Shown: positions 27,114 through 36,532, counted from the first letter of the stretch. The stretch is DNA of 64,000 nt from JBBRCE01 sp038205115 (GCA_038205115.1 JBBRCE010000012.1:1-64000), one strand, 5' to 3'. Notes: generated from the sequence alone by a model not told the origin. Numbers and translations are program-made.

Positions 27114-27232
27114 TTTTGATAACCAACCGAGATTCTTGATGGGCACATCTTAAAACGGAACCTCACGCAATTTGAGCCGCGCCTCGAATGCAATGCGCTG
27201 TTCGGGCGGAGCGGGGGAACCTGCAATGAACG

Positions 27233-28243
27233 TCAGGCGGTGGTTGCGCCCGGCAAGTCGTGATGCGGCACGAGTCGCTGGAACTCGGCCATTTCGACTT
27301 CGCTGCCGACGACCATCGGCGTCCGCTGGTGGATGCTGGTGGGCTGAATGTCCAGCACGCGCTGTCGCCCGGTGGTCGCCACGCCGCCGGCTTGTTCGAT
27401 CAAAAACGCAATCGGGTTGGCTTCGTACAGCAATCGCAACTTGCCTTCGGGATGATCGGCGGTTGGCGGGTACATGAAGATGCCGCCGATCAGCAAGGTG
27501 CGGTGAATGTCGGCCACCATCGAACCGACGTAGCGGCTGGCGTATTTTCGGCCCAGCGCGCCGCCGCGCAGGCGCTCGAGCAGTTCGGCGTAACCCGGCG
27601 GAAAGCTCGCGGCGTACGCTTCGTTGCAAGAATAGTATTTGCCCTGCCGCGGCATTTTAATATTCGGATGACTCAGCAAGTACGCGCCGACCGCCGGATC
27701 GAGCGTAAAACCATGCACGCCATTGCCGACGCTGTAAACCATGATGGTTGAAGAACTGTAAACCACGTAACCGGCGGCCACCTGCCGCGTGCCGGGCTGC
27801 AACAGCCAATTGAGCGGATCACTATCGCCGTCAGCCGGTCGGCGTAGCACGGAAAACGTGGTGCCGACACTAATGTTGACGTCGATATTCGACGAGCCAT
27901 CGAGCGGGTCGAAGACCACGGCATAGCGGGCGTCGGCCGAGCAGTGCGCGGTCATGTGCGGATGCTCGTTTTCTTCGGAAGCCAGCACGCCAATACTGGG
28001 CCGCGTGCCGAGCGAGTGCAGCAGCACTTCGTTGGCGTAAACGTCGAGCTTTTGCTGCGTTTCGCCTTGCACGTTGACTTCGCCGGCCGAACCGAGAATA
28101 TCGGTCAGCCCTGCTTGCCGCACGCGGGCCTGAATCATCTTGGTGGCCAACGTGATGCCGGAGAGCAGCCAGCTAAACTCGCCGGACGCGCCGGGAAAAC
28201 GTTTTTGCTCTTGGAGGATGTGCTGTTGGACGGTGAGAATCAT
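27233..28243 (-). CDS. fbp: Fructose-1,6-bisphosphatase class I
   Basis: 336 residues, the typical class I length. Visible are the metal site EENE followed by VFDPLDGSSNIDVNISVGT, the YSSSTIMVYS segment, NIKMPRQGKYYSCNEA, and the substrate-binding region KYASRYVGSMVADIHRTLL (phosphate-binding Tyr, Arg and Lys). The C-terminal part has KLRLLYEANPIAFLIEQAGG. It removes the 1-phosphate of fructose-1,6-bisphosphate in gluconeogenesis and, where present, in sugar phosphate cycles. It is transcribed in the same direction as the beta-helix protein, 119 bp from it, so co-transcription is possible but uncertain. Confidence 0.96.
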   Translation of the reverse strand: MILTVQQHILQEQKRFPGASGEFSWLLSGITLATKMIQARVRQAGLTDILGSAGEVNVQGETQQKLDVYANEVLLHSLGTRPSIGVLASEENEHPHMTAHCSADARYAVVFDPLDGSSNIDVNISVGTTFSVLRRPADGDSDPLNWLLQPGTRQVAAGYVVYSSSTIMVYSVGNGVHGFTLDPAVGAYLLSHPNIKMPRQGKYYSCNEAYAASFPPGYAELLERLRGGALGRKYASRYVGSMVADIHRTLLIGGIFMYPPTADHPEGKLRLLYEANPIAFLIEQAGGVATTGRQRVLDIQPTSIHQRTPMVVGSEVEMAEFQRLVPHHDLPGATTA

Positions 28244-28405
28244 AGGTTGCGCGTTGGGCTGAGGCTTTCGATCGAGATTTCGGACGGTGCTTCATACGGG
28301 CTGGCGAACGCTGGATATCCGCTCAGCGTAGAGTCATTCGCTTGCCTACAGCTCTTCCAGTCGAAATTCCGGCAGCGATTCCCACTCACCTATCCATTGA
28401 CTAGT

Positions 28406-29413
28406 CTACCACGGCGTGACGATGATTTTGCCGGACAGCGTGCCCGATTTATGCACGGTGTTTTGTTCCTGCAAGCGATGCGCGTCGGCGGTCTGGGCGA
28501 GCGTAAAGCGCTGACTGACCAGCGTTTTCAGTTGGCCGGCCGAGAGCCAGCGGTTGATGTCGGCGGCGCAGGCTTGCTGTTCGGCGGCGGTGGCGTTGAA
28601 CATTACAAAACCGTGCAGCGCCAGGCCTTTGACATAAAACGGGCCGACCGGAAACACCGGCCGGGCGTCGCGGCCGGCCATCAAAATCATCCGTCCACGC
28701 GGGGCGAGCATTCGCACCGCGCGGTCGAAGTCCGGCTCGCGGAGCGTTTCCCAAAACACATTGACGCCTTCTGGCGCAAAGCATTTGACTTCGGCCTCGA
28801 CATCTTGCGTTTTGTAATTGATGGCTAGTGCCGCGCCCAATTGTTGGCAGAGCTGAACCTTGTCGTCACTGCCGCAGGTGGCAATCGGCCGCGCGCCCAG
28901 TGCTTTGGCCATCTGCACGACGGTCGAACCGACACCGCCGGTGCCGCCATTGATGAACAGCGTCTCACCGGTTTGCAATTTCGCATCGCGTACCAAACCC
29001 AGGTGCGCGGTGATGCCCACCAAGGCGCTGGCAGCCGCTTGCTGGTCGGTCACATCGTCTGGCGTGGAGTACAGCAGACTTTCATCGACCGCCGCAAACT
29101 GGGCACAGCAACCTTGCCGGCCGAGCAAGCCTTGGTTGCTGCCCCAGACGCGGTCGCCAATTTTGAATCGCGACGCGCCGGGGCCAACCGCCTCAACCGT
29201 GCCAGCCAGGTCGCTGCCGACGATGTACGGAAACGTGACCGGCATGGGAATGGCGCCGGCGCGGATGTAGGTATCGATGGGATTGAGTGCGGCCACGCCA
29301 ACGCGCACCAGCACCTGCACTGCTTGCGGCGTGGGAATGGGAAGCGGGCCAACGGTGATGTTTTCGGCCGGGCCGGTGGCCGTGATGTAAGCGGCGAGCA
29401 TGGTGTTGGCCAT
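28406..29413 (-). CDS. Zeta-crystallin-like NADPH:quinone oxidoreductase
   Basis: 335 residues from the ATG at 29413 (MANTMLAAYITATGPAENI); the frame is open further upstream but lacks homology. GroES-like domain motifs are VGVAALNPIDTYIRAG and PYIVGSDLAGTVEAVG. The cofactor domain has NGGTGGVGSTVVQMAKALGA and INYKTQD. No structural zinc Cys cluster is present. The family reduces quinones or alpha,beta-unsaturated carbonyls with NADPH. It is flanked by fbp and a small zinc-ribbon membrane protein gene, all on the minus strand with gaps above 100 bp. It is one of two such reductases in the window; they are not close duplicates. Confidence 0.88.
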   Translation of the reverse strand: MANTMLAAYITATGPAENITVGPLPIPTPQAVQVLVRVGVAALNPIDTYIRAGAIPMPVTFPYIVGSDLAGTVEAVGPGASRFKIGDRVWGSNQGLLGRQGCCAQFAAVDESLLYSTPDDVTDQQAAASALVGITAHLGLVRDAKLQTGETLFINGGTGGVGSTVVQMAKALGARPIATCGSDDKVQLCQQLGAALAINYKTQDVEAEVKCFAPEGVNVFWETLREPDFDRAVRMLAPRGRMILMAGRDARPVFPVGPFYVKGLALHGFVMFNATAAEQQACAADINRWLSAGQLKTLVSQRFTLAQTADAHRLQEQNTVHKSGTLSGKIIVTPW

Positions 29414-29524
29414 GATGAAATATCGCGAGGCGTGCGCGTCCTGTGGTGAAGGCGAATCAACGGCGGCGCGCCGTTCGCCGTTGCCCGATCGCACGAACCG
29501 CCTGCGGGCCGACCGGCGGACCGG

Positions 29525-30022
29525 CTACCGCGAGTTTACGTTGATCTTTCGCGGTAGGAAATAGCCCACGATCAGAATCAGCAGGGCGACGCCGGCGACG
29601 GCCAAGACGCCCAGGTTGACGTTGTCGATCTGCCGATTGCGCTCTTGGGCGGCGAGGTCGTGTTTAATCACTTCGGTGGCGTCGGGCGAGAGTTGGCCTG
29701 CGGTCAGGTTCTTCCAGAGTTGCCAATTTTGCCAAGCGGTGCGGTGGCTTAAATCCATCGGCCGCTCACGAAAGAAATGAGCAACCGCCGCCACGGCCAC
29801 GCAGAGGATCAACAAGTACAGGGCGATGAACATGACGCGGGATCGCGCTCCCCACTGTCGCTGGACCGGCGCGGCGACAACCGCCTGCGGCAATTCGGCC
29901 AAACGACGCGCGCTGGGTATCTCCAATGGCTGTCCGCAATCGCACGAGATTTCGCCGCCTGCCTGACCGGGGCTGACGGCGTGCTGCCGACCACAAGTAC
30001 ACGTGAGGAGATATTGGGACAT
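29525..30022 (-). CDS. Membrane protein with N-terminal zinc ribbon, function unknown
   Basis: 165 residues. An N-terminal CxC...CxC ribbon (LTCTCGRQHAVSPGQAGGEI, then CDCGQPLEI) resembles the short zinc beads at the start of many planctomycete membrane proteins. Two helices follow: about 64-82 (FIALYLLILCVAVAAVAHF) and 136-155 (LGVLAVAGVALLILIVGYF). The charged middle would form a domain of about 50 residues between them. I cannot assign a role. The neighbouring SDR gene lies 81 bp upstream on the same strand. Confidence 0.75.
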   Translation of the reverse strand: MSQYLLTCTCGRQHAVSPGQAGGEISCDCGQPLEIPSARRLAELPQAVVAAPVQRQWGARSRVMFIALYLLILCVAVAAVAHFFRERPMDLSHRTAWQNWQLWKNLTAGQLSPDATEVIKHDLAAQERNRQIDNVNLGVLAVAGVALLILIVGYFLPRKINVNSR

Positions 30023-30103
30023 ACGGGATGTTGTCAGGGTTGGAAGTTGCGTCGGGCGAATGGCGAGGAACGTTATGGCTGCTGTTTGGATGATGGCCTG
30101 CGT

Positions 30104-30889
30104 TTATTCGGGCGCGGCCGAACCGCGGTTTGACCACCAGGGCAGTGTAATGCCGCCGTCGATCAGCAGCGAACTGCCGGTGATGTAATCGCTGGCCGGG
30201 TCGGAGAGAAACACGATGCCGCGGGCGATTTCCGCGGGTTGACCTAGGCGTTTCCAGGGCAGTTTTTGGCTGGCGGCCTCCAATTGCTGTTCGCTGGCAA
30301 ATTTGCGTTCGCCGGGCGTGTCGATCCAACCGGGGTGAATGAGATTGACGCGAATTTTGTGCTCGACCAGTTCGATGGCCGCCGTGCGGGCCATTTGGTC
30401 GATGGCCGCCTTGGACATATTGTAAGCCATGCTCCGCGGCACGGCCACGAAGGCGTGGGGCGAGCTGACAATGGTGATTGCCCCGCCTTCGCCTTGCCGA
30501 ATCATTTGACGCGTGGCGCTGCGGAGCAGGTTGAAGGCGCCCCACATGGTCACGTCGACGGTTCTTCGGAAGCCATCCAAGTCCGCCAGGTGAAACAGGT
30601 CGCGGTCGCTGTAAGCCGCGTTGCTGACGGCGATATCGAGTCGACCCAGCGTTTCGACCGTTTCAATTACGGCCCGCTCGACATCGTTGAGCGAGGCCAC
30701 GTCCGCCTGAACGATGACAGCCCTGCGTCCCAAATGGCGCACGGCGGCGGCCACGTCTTCCGCCTCGTCCAGATCTGCGAGGTGATTGATGGCGACGTCG
30801 CAGCCAGCGGCGGCCAGCGCCAGCGTGGCGCTGCGGCCGATGCCGCGACTGGCACCGGTGACCAGCGCGATTCGACCTGCGAGACTCAT
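30104..30889 (-). CDS. Short-chain dehydrogenase/reductase (SDR)
   Basis: 261 residues from the ATG at 30889 (MSLAGRIALVTGASRGIGRS). The open frame upstream adds 38 Arg-rich residues without homology. The cofactor motif TGASRGIG, the structural NAA (SNAAYSD), the catalytic Ser (IVSSPHAF) and YNMSK (Tyr and Lys), and the C-terminal SSLLIDGGIT are all intact. A negatively charged residue is not apparent after the second strand (INHLADLDEAED), so NADP use is plausible. Reaction unknown; 3-oxoacyl-ACP reductase-like or glucose dehydrogenase-like annotations would both fit. Contrast with the broken SDR at 24088. Confidence 0.9.
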   Translation of the reverse strand: MSLAGRIALVTGASRGIGRSATLALAAAGCDVAINHLADLDEAEDVAAAVRHLGRRAVIVQADVASLNDVERAVIETVETLGRLDIAVSNAAYSDRDLFHLADLDGFRRTVDVTMWGAFNLLRSATRQMIRQGEGGAITIVSSPHAFVAVPRSMAYNMSKAAIDQMARTAAIELVEHKIRVNLIHPGWIDTPGERKFASEQQLEAASQKLPWKRLGQPAEIARGIVFLSDPASDYITGSSLLIDGGITLPWWSNRGSAAPE

Positions 30890-32003
30890 ACGTGGTTCGA
30901 TCGGTGGATGATTAACCAAATGCCAAATCCCGGCGGAAGTCGCGCGGCAAGCAGACAGCCGCAAGCGTTCGGACAACGTGCGGACCCAGCGGCGGCGGAA
31001 CATTCGCCATCGCTAGCAAGGTCATCGGCTTGCCCTCGGATGGCAGCGGGCGAACAATTCTGGAATAACGGCCGCACGCGCGAACGCTCGCCCGTCCGGT
31101 TACGTCTTAAAGGATGACGGTGGTCAACACAAGTTAGTTTGCATGTGTTTTTGGCGAAATTTGAATTTGGTGACTGGACCGGTCACCGCTCGCGGATACA
31201 ATTGAGGGGTTGAAATTTTGACGGAACAATATGCGCGGAACTCTTCATGCGGCCATTTTGTCGAGAGGCTTCTCAGACAGAATGGCCAACCTTGTTTTTG
31301 CAAGCTTGTGCGGTCGGATCGCCGGCGGCATTTGGCGATATGGATAGTTTAGGCAGTGCAGGCTGTTTAGGTTTATTGGGTTCGGCCGGCCTTTGAGGTT
31401 GAGTCGGGCCTGCGGAGATCGGACCTTCGCTGGAAAAAATTGTCAGTCGAGGCTGGAATTCCCCACAGCTTTTTTGATGTCCAAGTAAAGTGTGATGATT
31501 AACGAAGCTTTGCCGCTGCTTTTGATGCGGCACGGTTGACCGGATTGCCGACCGTAGCGCGTTAGGGATGACCGAGCCGTAATTTTCTTCCAAATGCTAG
31601 CGGACAACTGAGGTTGCCGCTCAGAGTGGTAGATTTGTTGATATCCGTTTTTTGTGAAAATGGCAGAGTTGGTAATTGAGTTCGTAGGTCGTTCGTTGTA
31701 GTTGAGTTGAATCGATAGGACATTTTCGCCGCATTGGCGCTGGCAAGAAACCGGGTTCGATCCGTCGGATGGCTGACCGCTTGCAGGGATCAGTCGGGAT
31801 TGCGACTTCGGATGGCCGGCGGCAGTGTGAGTCTTGTTGGACGTGCCAACATCTAAGACGTTGCAAGTGTAGGACAACGGGAAACCACGTGGCAAACTCG
31901 GGAGGCAATCCACCATCAGCCCCCAACCACGTCTTCCTTACGCTGCGTCGACGGCGACGCACGAGTCCGAACCGTCGGTCAACTGAACTAGAACTCATCC
32001 CCA
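30890..32003. other. 1.1-kb gene-free interval between an SDR gene and a sigma factor gene
   Basis: No open frame here resembles a protein. The DNA is less GC-rich than the flanks. One short dyad, GGTGAC/GTCACC with a 7-bp centre, lies at about 31173-31191. The interval probably carries the promoter and long leader of the sigma factor gene to its right, but I cannot place a confident promoter. Confidence 0.5.
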
Positions 32004-33596
32004 ATGGCCCTCCTGAGGAGTGTTCCTTTGTTTGATGCATTGCTTGATGAATTAGATGACGACGTCTCCGTCCACGCCGACGAAGCGGTTGACCTGGTGG
32101 ATAAGCCGGTTGACGTCGACGACGGTGATGATGATGAGATGCTCGATCACGATCCCCTGGCGGCGGCCGACGATCTCGACGGCAAAGTCGATGATGCGTT
32201 GCCGGGCGTGGACGATGATGTTGAGTCTTGGTCGGACGATCCGGTGCGGATGTACTTGACGCAGATGGGCGAAATCCCGCTGCTGACTCGCGTGCAGGAA
32301 ATTGCCCTGGCCAAGAAGATCGAACTGACGCGCGCCAAATTCCGGCGCGTGCTGTTGGAATGCGATATCGTTTTGCAAAAGGTCGTCAAAACTCTGAACC
32401 GCGTGCATAAAGGCGAATTGCCGTTCGACCGCACGGTGCAGGTCTCGGTTACCGACCGATTGGAAAAGGATCAGATTCTCGGCCGTATGCCGCACAACCT
32501 GCTGACCGTGGAAACGCTGTTGCGGCAAAACCGTAACGATTTTCGCACGGCCACCAGCAAGAGCGCCAAGCCCACCGCTCGCAAAGACGCCTGGCTGCGG
32601 CTGGGACGTCGTCGCCGTCGCGCCGTCAAGCTGGTGGAAGAGCTCGGTTTGCGGACGCAGCGAATTGAAGCTGATATCCGGATGCTGATCGAGTTCAGCT
32701 ACCGGGTCGACGAATTGAAAGCCAAAATCGATAGTCACAAGAAGGATCGTCATCCACCGCACGAATTGCGCAAGTGGCGGCACGAATTCCGCACGATTCT
32801 CTGGAATCTGCAGGAAACGCCGACCAGTTTGCGGAACCGCGTGAAGGTGCTGCGGACGATCTACGCCCAATACCAGCAGGCCAAGCGCGGTCTGTCGGAA
32901 GGCAACTTGCGATTGGTGGTTTCGATTGCCAAGAAGTATCGCAACCGCGGATTGAGCTTTTTGGATCTGATCCAAGAAGGCAACGCCGGTTTGATGCGGG
33001 CGGTGGATAAGTTCGAATACCGCCGTGGCTTCAAGTTTTGCACTTATGCCACGTGGTGGATTCGTCAGGCCATTACCCGCGCCGTGGCCGATCAAAGCCG
33101 CACGATTCGGATTCCGGTTCATATGGTCGAGACCATGTCGCGCGTTCGTAATTGTTCGCGCGATTTGCTGCAGAAGCTCGGCCGCGAACCGACCATTGAA
33201 GAAACCGCCAAGGCCTCGGGCACAGCCATCGACGAAGCCCGTCGCGTGCTGGCCATGAGCCGATATCCCATCAGTTTGGACCGTCCGGTGGGTAACAGCG
33301 AAGACAGCCACTTTGGCGACTTGCTGCCTGACTCCGGTGCGGAAAGTCCGGCGGTGGGCGCGGCTCAAGAGATGCTCCGCGGACGGATCGCCAAGGTACT
33401 TAAAACCTTGAGCTATCGCGAACGCGAGATCATCAAGCTGCGTTACGGATTAGGCGACGGTTACAGCTACACGCTGGAAGAAGTGGGCCACATTTTCAAA
33501 GTGACCCGCGAGCGGATTCGCCAGATCGAAGCCAAGGCCGTCCGCAAACTCCAGCAGCCCAGCCGCAGCCAAGAGCTGATTGGGTTCTTGGACTAA
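32004..33596 (+). CDS. RpoD-like sigma-70 family RNA polymerase sigma factor
   Basis: 530 residues. A very acidic N-terminus (about 1-75) replaces the usual region 1.1. Region 1.2 follows (SDDPVRMYLTQMGEIPLLTR), then a non-conserved region of about 190 residues. Region 2 has LRLVVSIAKKYRNRGLSFLD and KFCTYATWWIRQAITRA, and region 3 has HMVETMSRV. Region 4 carries the HTH, TLEEVGHIFKVTRERIRQIE. All parts of a group 1 or 2 sigma factor are there, so it may be the housekeeping factor or a close paralogue. Start choice: the ATG at 32004 has no ribosome binding site, while CTGAGGA at about 32013 would serve a TTG at 32028 (LFDALLDEL). An intrinsic terminator follows the stop. Confidence 0.9.
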   Translation: MALLRSVPLFDALLDELDDDVSVHADEAVDLVDKPVDVDDGDDDEMLDHDPLAAADDLDGKVDDALPGVDDDVESWSDDPVRMYLTQMGEIPLLTRVQEIALAKKIELTRAKFRRVLLECDIVLQKVVKTLNRVHKGELPFDRTVQVSVTDRLEKDQILGRMPHNLLTVETLLRQNRNDFRTATSKSAKPTARKDAWLRLGRRRRRAVKLVEELGLRTQRIEADIRMLIEFSYRVDELKAKIDSHKKDRHPPHELRKWRHEFRTILWNLQETPTSLRNRVKVLRTIYAQYQQAKRGLSEGNLRLVVSIAKKYRNRGLSFLDLIQEGNAGLMRAVDKFEYRRGFKFCTYATWWIRQAITRAVADQSRTIRIPVHMVETMSRVRNCSRDLLQKLGREPTIEETAKASGTAIDEARRVLAMSRYPISLDRPVGNSEDSHFGDLLPDSGAESPAVGAAQEMLRGRIAKVLKTLSYREREIIKLRYGLGDGYSYTLEEVGHIFKVTRERIRQIEAKAVRKLQQPSRSQELIGFLD

Positions 33597-33635
33597 ACCG
33601 CCGCGTTGGCAAGTAGCACGATGGAATTCAACCTT

Positions 33636-33672
33636 GCGAGCCGGACCTCAAACGTCCGGCTCGCGGTGTTTT
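33636..33672 (+). terminator. Intrinsic terminator of the sigma factor gene
   Basis: GCGAGCCGGAC (33636-33646) pairs perfectly over 11 bp with GTCCGGCTCGC (33654-33664) around a 7-nt loop, followed by GGTGTTTT. It lies 40 bp after the stop codon. Confidence 0.75.
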
Positions 33673-33709
33673 CAGCGTTCGCCGAAGACATTCCAAAGAT
33701 TGGCCGTTA

Positions 33710-33738
33710 TCGACACCGAGTCACCATGCCGATAGAAT
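33710..33738 (+). promoter_or_regulatory. Sigma-70-type promoter of the ATPase/DUF3226 pair
   Basis: TCGACA (33710-33715), a 17-bp spacer, and TAGAAT (33733-33738) each match five of six consensus bases. The predicted start near 33745 gives a 26-nt leader before the ATG at 33771. The operon thus has its own promoter behind the terminator of the previous gene. Confidence 0.6.
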
Positions 33739-33770
33739 CAGGCGGTTAATCGCCGCACAGCGAGTGTACC

Positions 33771-34862
33771 ATGCTGACCAGAGTTGACATCGAAAACTAT
33801 CGTGGTTTCCCATCATACAGAATGGATGGTCTTGCGAGGGTAAACTTGCTGGTAGGGAAGAATAACAGTGGTAAAACCGCTATTCTCGAGGCAATTCATT
33901 TTTTGGCTTCGGGAGGAGATCCAGCTGTCCTTGAAGAGATTTCAGCTCGTCGTGGCGAGTACATTTTGACGAAGTCCGACAAATCTCTAGTCGACCCAAG
34001 CCACTTCTTCCACGGTCACATTCTCGAACCGGATAATCCAGTTTCGATTTCGGGTGATAGCGGGATTGGGCCAGTTCAGATTCTCGTTACGTCCAAGGTG
34101 CGAAAACGGGCGGACGTCGAAGGAAAGGAGACAATCGAACATGGTATTGAAGAGGCTGTAGTAATTAAGCGAGGGGCATCGAGCGAGAAAGGTGAAAGTG
34201 GATTCCGGTTAACCCGCGAAGGCGGCGTAGATTTGGACCGGCCAAGGTTCCCTCGATGGAATTCATTTGACCGAACGGACGGGCCTCTGGTCCGATTTAT
34301 CGACGCTGATTCGATGGATGTCCGCCAACTCGCCACGATGTCCGACGAGATTAAAGTTCGAAGATTGACTGACAAGATCGTGACGGCGCTGCAAATTCTT
34401 GACGACAAAGTCCATGCTTTCGATTTCCTCACTGGCATGATGGGGCATTCGCGGTATTACTCACGTGCTGGAGCAGTTATTGGGCGAAAAGACGAGCGGG
34501 CACTTATTCCGCTAGGCAGCATGGGCGATGGGATGCGTCGAATGCTCGCACTAGCTTCGAGCCTCGCATGTACTAACGATGGCACCTTGTGCGCCGATGA
34601 AATCGACACTGGCCTGCATTATTCTGTAATGCCAGACATGTGGAAGCTTGTCATCGAGCAGGCGTCGGCCTGTAACGTCCAGGTGTTTGCGACCACGCAT
34701 AGCTGGGATTGCATCGAAGGGCTATCGCTGCTGTGTCAGGATGAGCCAGACTTTCAGAGTAAGGTGTCCATTCACAAGATCGACCGCACGCTTAGCCACA
34801 GCATTTCGTTCGCCGGCGAATCCGTCGCTCGGATGGAGCGGAATCACATTGACCCTCGATGA
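33771..34862 (+). CDS. AAA_15/OLD-like ATPase, first gene of a two-gene cassette
   Basis: 363 residues. The N-terminus MLTRVDIENYRGFPSYRMDG plus Walker A GKNNSGKTAILEAIHFL is typical of OLD/AAA_15 ATPases. The signature region reads PLGSMGDGMRRMLALASSLA, Walker B TLCADEIDTGLHYSVMPDMW, and the switch His lies in VFATTHSWDCIEGL. There is no fused TOPRIM nuclease domain; instead the next gene, overlapping by 4 bp (ATGA), encodes a DUF3226 protein. Separate ATPase plus TOPRIM-like protein is the layout of several anti-phage modules (for example PARIS and split OLD systems). The region is visibly poorer in GC than its surroundings and has its own promoter, consistent with acquisition. A defence role is inference. 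Confidence 0.85.
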   Translation: MLTRVDIENYRGFPSYRMDGLARVNLLVGKNNSGKTAILEAIHFLASGGDPAVLEEISARRGEYILTKSDKSLVDPSHFFHGHILEPDNPVSISGDSGIGPVQILVTSKVRKRADVEGKETIEHGIEEAVVIKRGASSEKGESGFRLTREGGVDLDRPRFPRWNSFDRTDGPLVRFIDADSMDVRQLATMSDEIKVRRLTDKIVTALQILDDKVHAFDFLTGMMGHSRYYSRAGAVIGRKDERALIPLGSMGDGMRRMLALASSLACTNDGTLCADEIDTGLHYSVMPDMWKLVIEQASACNVQVFATTHSWDCIEGLSLLCQDEPDFQSKVSIHKIDRTLSHSISFAGESVARMERNHIDPR

Positions 34863-35629
34863 AAAAACCTCCCAAAGGTGTTCCGGCGTTGTATGTGGAG
34901 GGCGCTGATGACATCAGTGCCATCGCTGCCTTATTGAGAAGGCACGGTTTCGACAGCAAGCGAGGAAAGCGCCATCTATTTATCTCGCACGCTGGGGATG
35001 ACGCGAGTGAAAGCACAGGTAGCGATAGCGAGTAATTCGCTGCGATGCCGGATTTGATCAAAAGCAATCCGGATCAACCGTGCGGATTTGTATTCGACAT
35101 TGATATTGAGACGGATCAGCGTTGGAATCGCGTCAAGAGCCGACTCAGTTCGCTGGTCGATGGATCGATCGATTTCGGCCAACCGCTGCCTATTCAATGC
35201 GCGTCGGACGGTAAAGACGGTTTTATCGGACATGTCAAAGGGTATGCCAAACCGTTCGGTGTTTGGCTCATGCCGGACTGCAAAAGCGATGGTCAGAAAT
35301 TAGAGCACTTGGTGCGATCGCTCATTCCTACAGACGATGCAATCCTTGAACATGCCAAGCGATGCACGGCCGCAGTTCCCAAGCTGGTCGACGAGGCAAA
35401 TGCCATCACAAGCGCACCGCAGAAACTGCTGAGATGCTTTTCGGAAAAGGATCGCATCAAAGCCGAAATTCGCACTTGGCTGGCGTGGCAAGAAGAATCA
35501 GGACAGCCCTTCGGGGCGGCAATTACCAAAAACTCTCTGGCGCACGATTCGCCGCAAGCGGTGGCCTTTTTGGATTGGCTCTCGCGACTGTTCGGTTTCA
35601 AATATCCGGGGCCAGATCCTCTTCCGTAA
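34859..35629 (+). pseudogene. DUF3226 (TOPRIM-like) protein interrupted by an in-frame stop
   Basis: The ATG at 34859 opens MKKPPKGVPALYVEGADDIS (a TOPRIM-type first strand with conserved Glu) and runs 58 codons to a TAA at 35033-35035. Without any frame change the reading continues through FAAMPDLIKSN and CGFVFDIDIETDQRWNRV (the acidic D-x-D motif) to PKLVDEANAI, KAEIRTWLAWQEESG and a normal stop at 35629. The parts together give one 256-codon gene of family-like length. An ATG at 35045 could restart translation of the 194-residue C-terminal part. The TAA is one substitution away from CAA, GAA or AAA. Either the gene is dead, or the product is made as two pieces, or there is a sequencing error. 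Confidence 0.8.
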
Positions 35630-35680
35630 AATCGATTGCAGCCCAAGCAATTCGATTCCCAACTGTTTGAAGTCAATCGC

Positions 35681-36202
35681 TCACCCGTCTTGCGGCGCTT
35701 GCGGCGTGGGCAAGATCAGTTGGTAGAATGCCAGATCCAGCCAGCGACCGAATTTGAATCCGGCCTGTTGGATGACGCCGCAGGGCGTAAAGCCAAACGA
35801 CTCGTGCAAACGGATGCTGACCGCGTTGGCTGCGTCGATGCCGCCGATCAGCACGTGATAGTCTTGCGATTGTGCAGCGCTGATGACTTCTTGCAGCAAC
35901 CGTTTGCCCACGCCTTGACCGCGAAAGCGGCGATCGACGTAGACCGAGTGCTCGACCGAATATTTGTAGGCCGGAAAAGCGCGGAACGTCCCGTAACTGG
36001 CAAAGCCCAGCAGTTCGCCGGCTTCGTTTTCCAGGCCAATCACCGGGAACTGCCCTTTGGCTTTGGTCTCGAACCACGTAGCCATGACGTCCATGGTCCG
36101 CGGTTTGTAATCGTAGAGCGCGGTGGAGTTGGCAATGGCATCGTTGAAGATTGCCAGAATTTCGGCGGCGTGCCGATCAGGTTGGCAGCGGATAGCTCGC
36201 AT
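35681..36202 (-). CDS. GNAT acetyltransferase (phosphinothricin acetyltransferase-like)
   Basis: 173 residues from the ATG at 36202 (MRAIRCQPDRHAAEILAIFN); an in-frame ATG at 36247 adds 15 residues. The acetyl-CoA-binding segment is VDRRFRGQGVGKRLLQEVI (Q/RxxGxG/A), preceded by GFASYGTFRAFPAYKYSVEH and followed by GGIDAANAVSIRLHESFGF, all diagnostic of the PAT/BAR-like subgroup. Members N-acetylate small amines such as phosphinothricin or methionine sulfoximine, or amino acids. The natural substrate here is unknown. It is convergent with the DUF3226 gene. Confidence 0.9.
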   Translation of the reverse strand: MRAIRCQPDRHAAEILAIFNDAIANSTALYDYKPRTMDVMATWFETKAKGQFPVIGLENEAGELLGFASYGTFRAFPAYKYSVEHSVYVDRRFRGQGVGKRLLQEVISAAQSQDYHVLIGGIDAANAVSIRLHESFGFTPCGVIQQAGFKFGRWLDLAFYQLILPTPQAPQDG

Positions 36203-36532
36203 GAACGACGACCGATAAGCGGGTTGGAAGTTGGCGATCTGGCGCAAAAACGGTTCGTCGCATTCTCACCGCCAGCGATCCGGCGGTCAAACGGCACCGG
36301 TCAGCGAATTGCAGAATTGGCTGCCGTCGAATTGTTGAGCGTGCGGAATTGACGCGTCGGACCGTGCGATAACCCTCGAAGCGCGGCGGATGTCGATCGC
36401 GCTGGTAGCGAACGTGCCGGTTGCGAGCGAGATGCGTGGGGACATATACTTGTTTTTCAAGCCCGAGCGAGTTGCTGGACGCGGAAACCGCTGCCAGCGG
36501 GCGTGTCGCCGGTTCGGCGGAGCTGGGCGTTT
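36203..36532 (+). promoter_or_regulatory. Intergenic interval with candidate tRNA promoter
   Basis: No gene is recognisable. A TATACT box lies at 36445-36450 with TTGCGA 18 bp upstream (36421-36426). It could start a transcript about 75 bases ahead of the tRNA. Evidence is consensus match only. Confidence 0.35.

Noticed and set aside
31273..31593. 106-codon minus-strand open frame
   Set aside because: It is short and Pro-rich, with no ribosome binding site and no resemblance to a known family.
32052..33368. 438-codon minus-strand open frame
   Set aside because: It lies antisense to the intact sigma-70 factor, and its composition is not protein-like.
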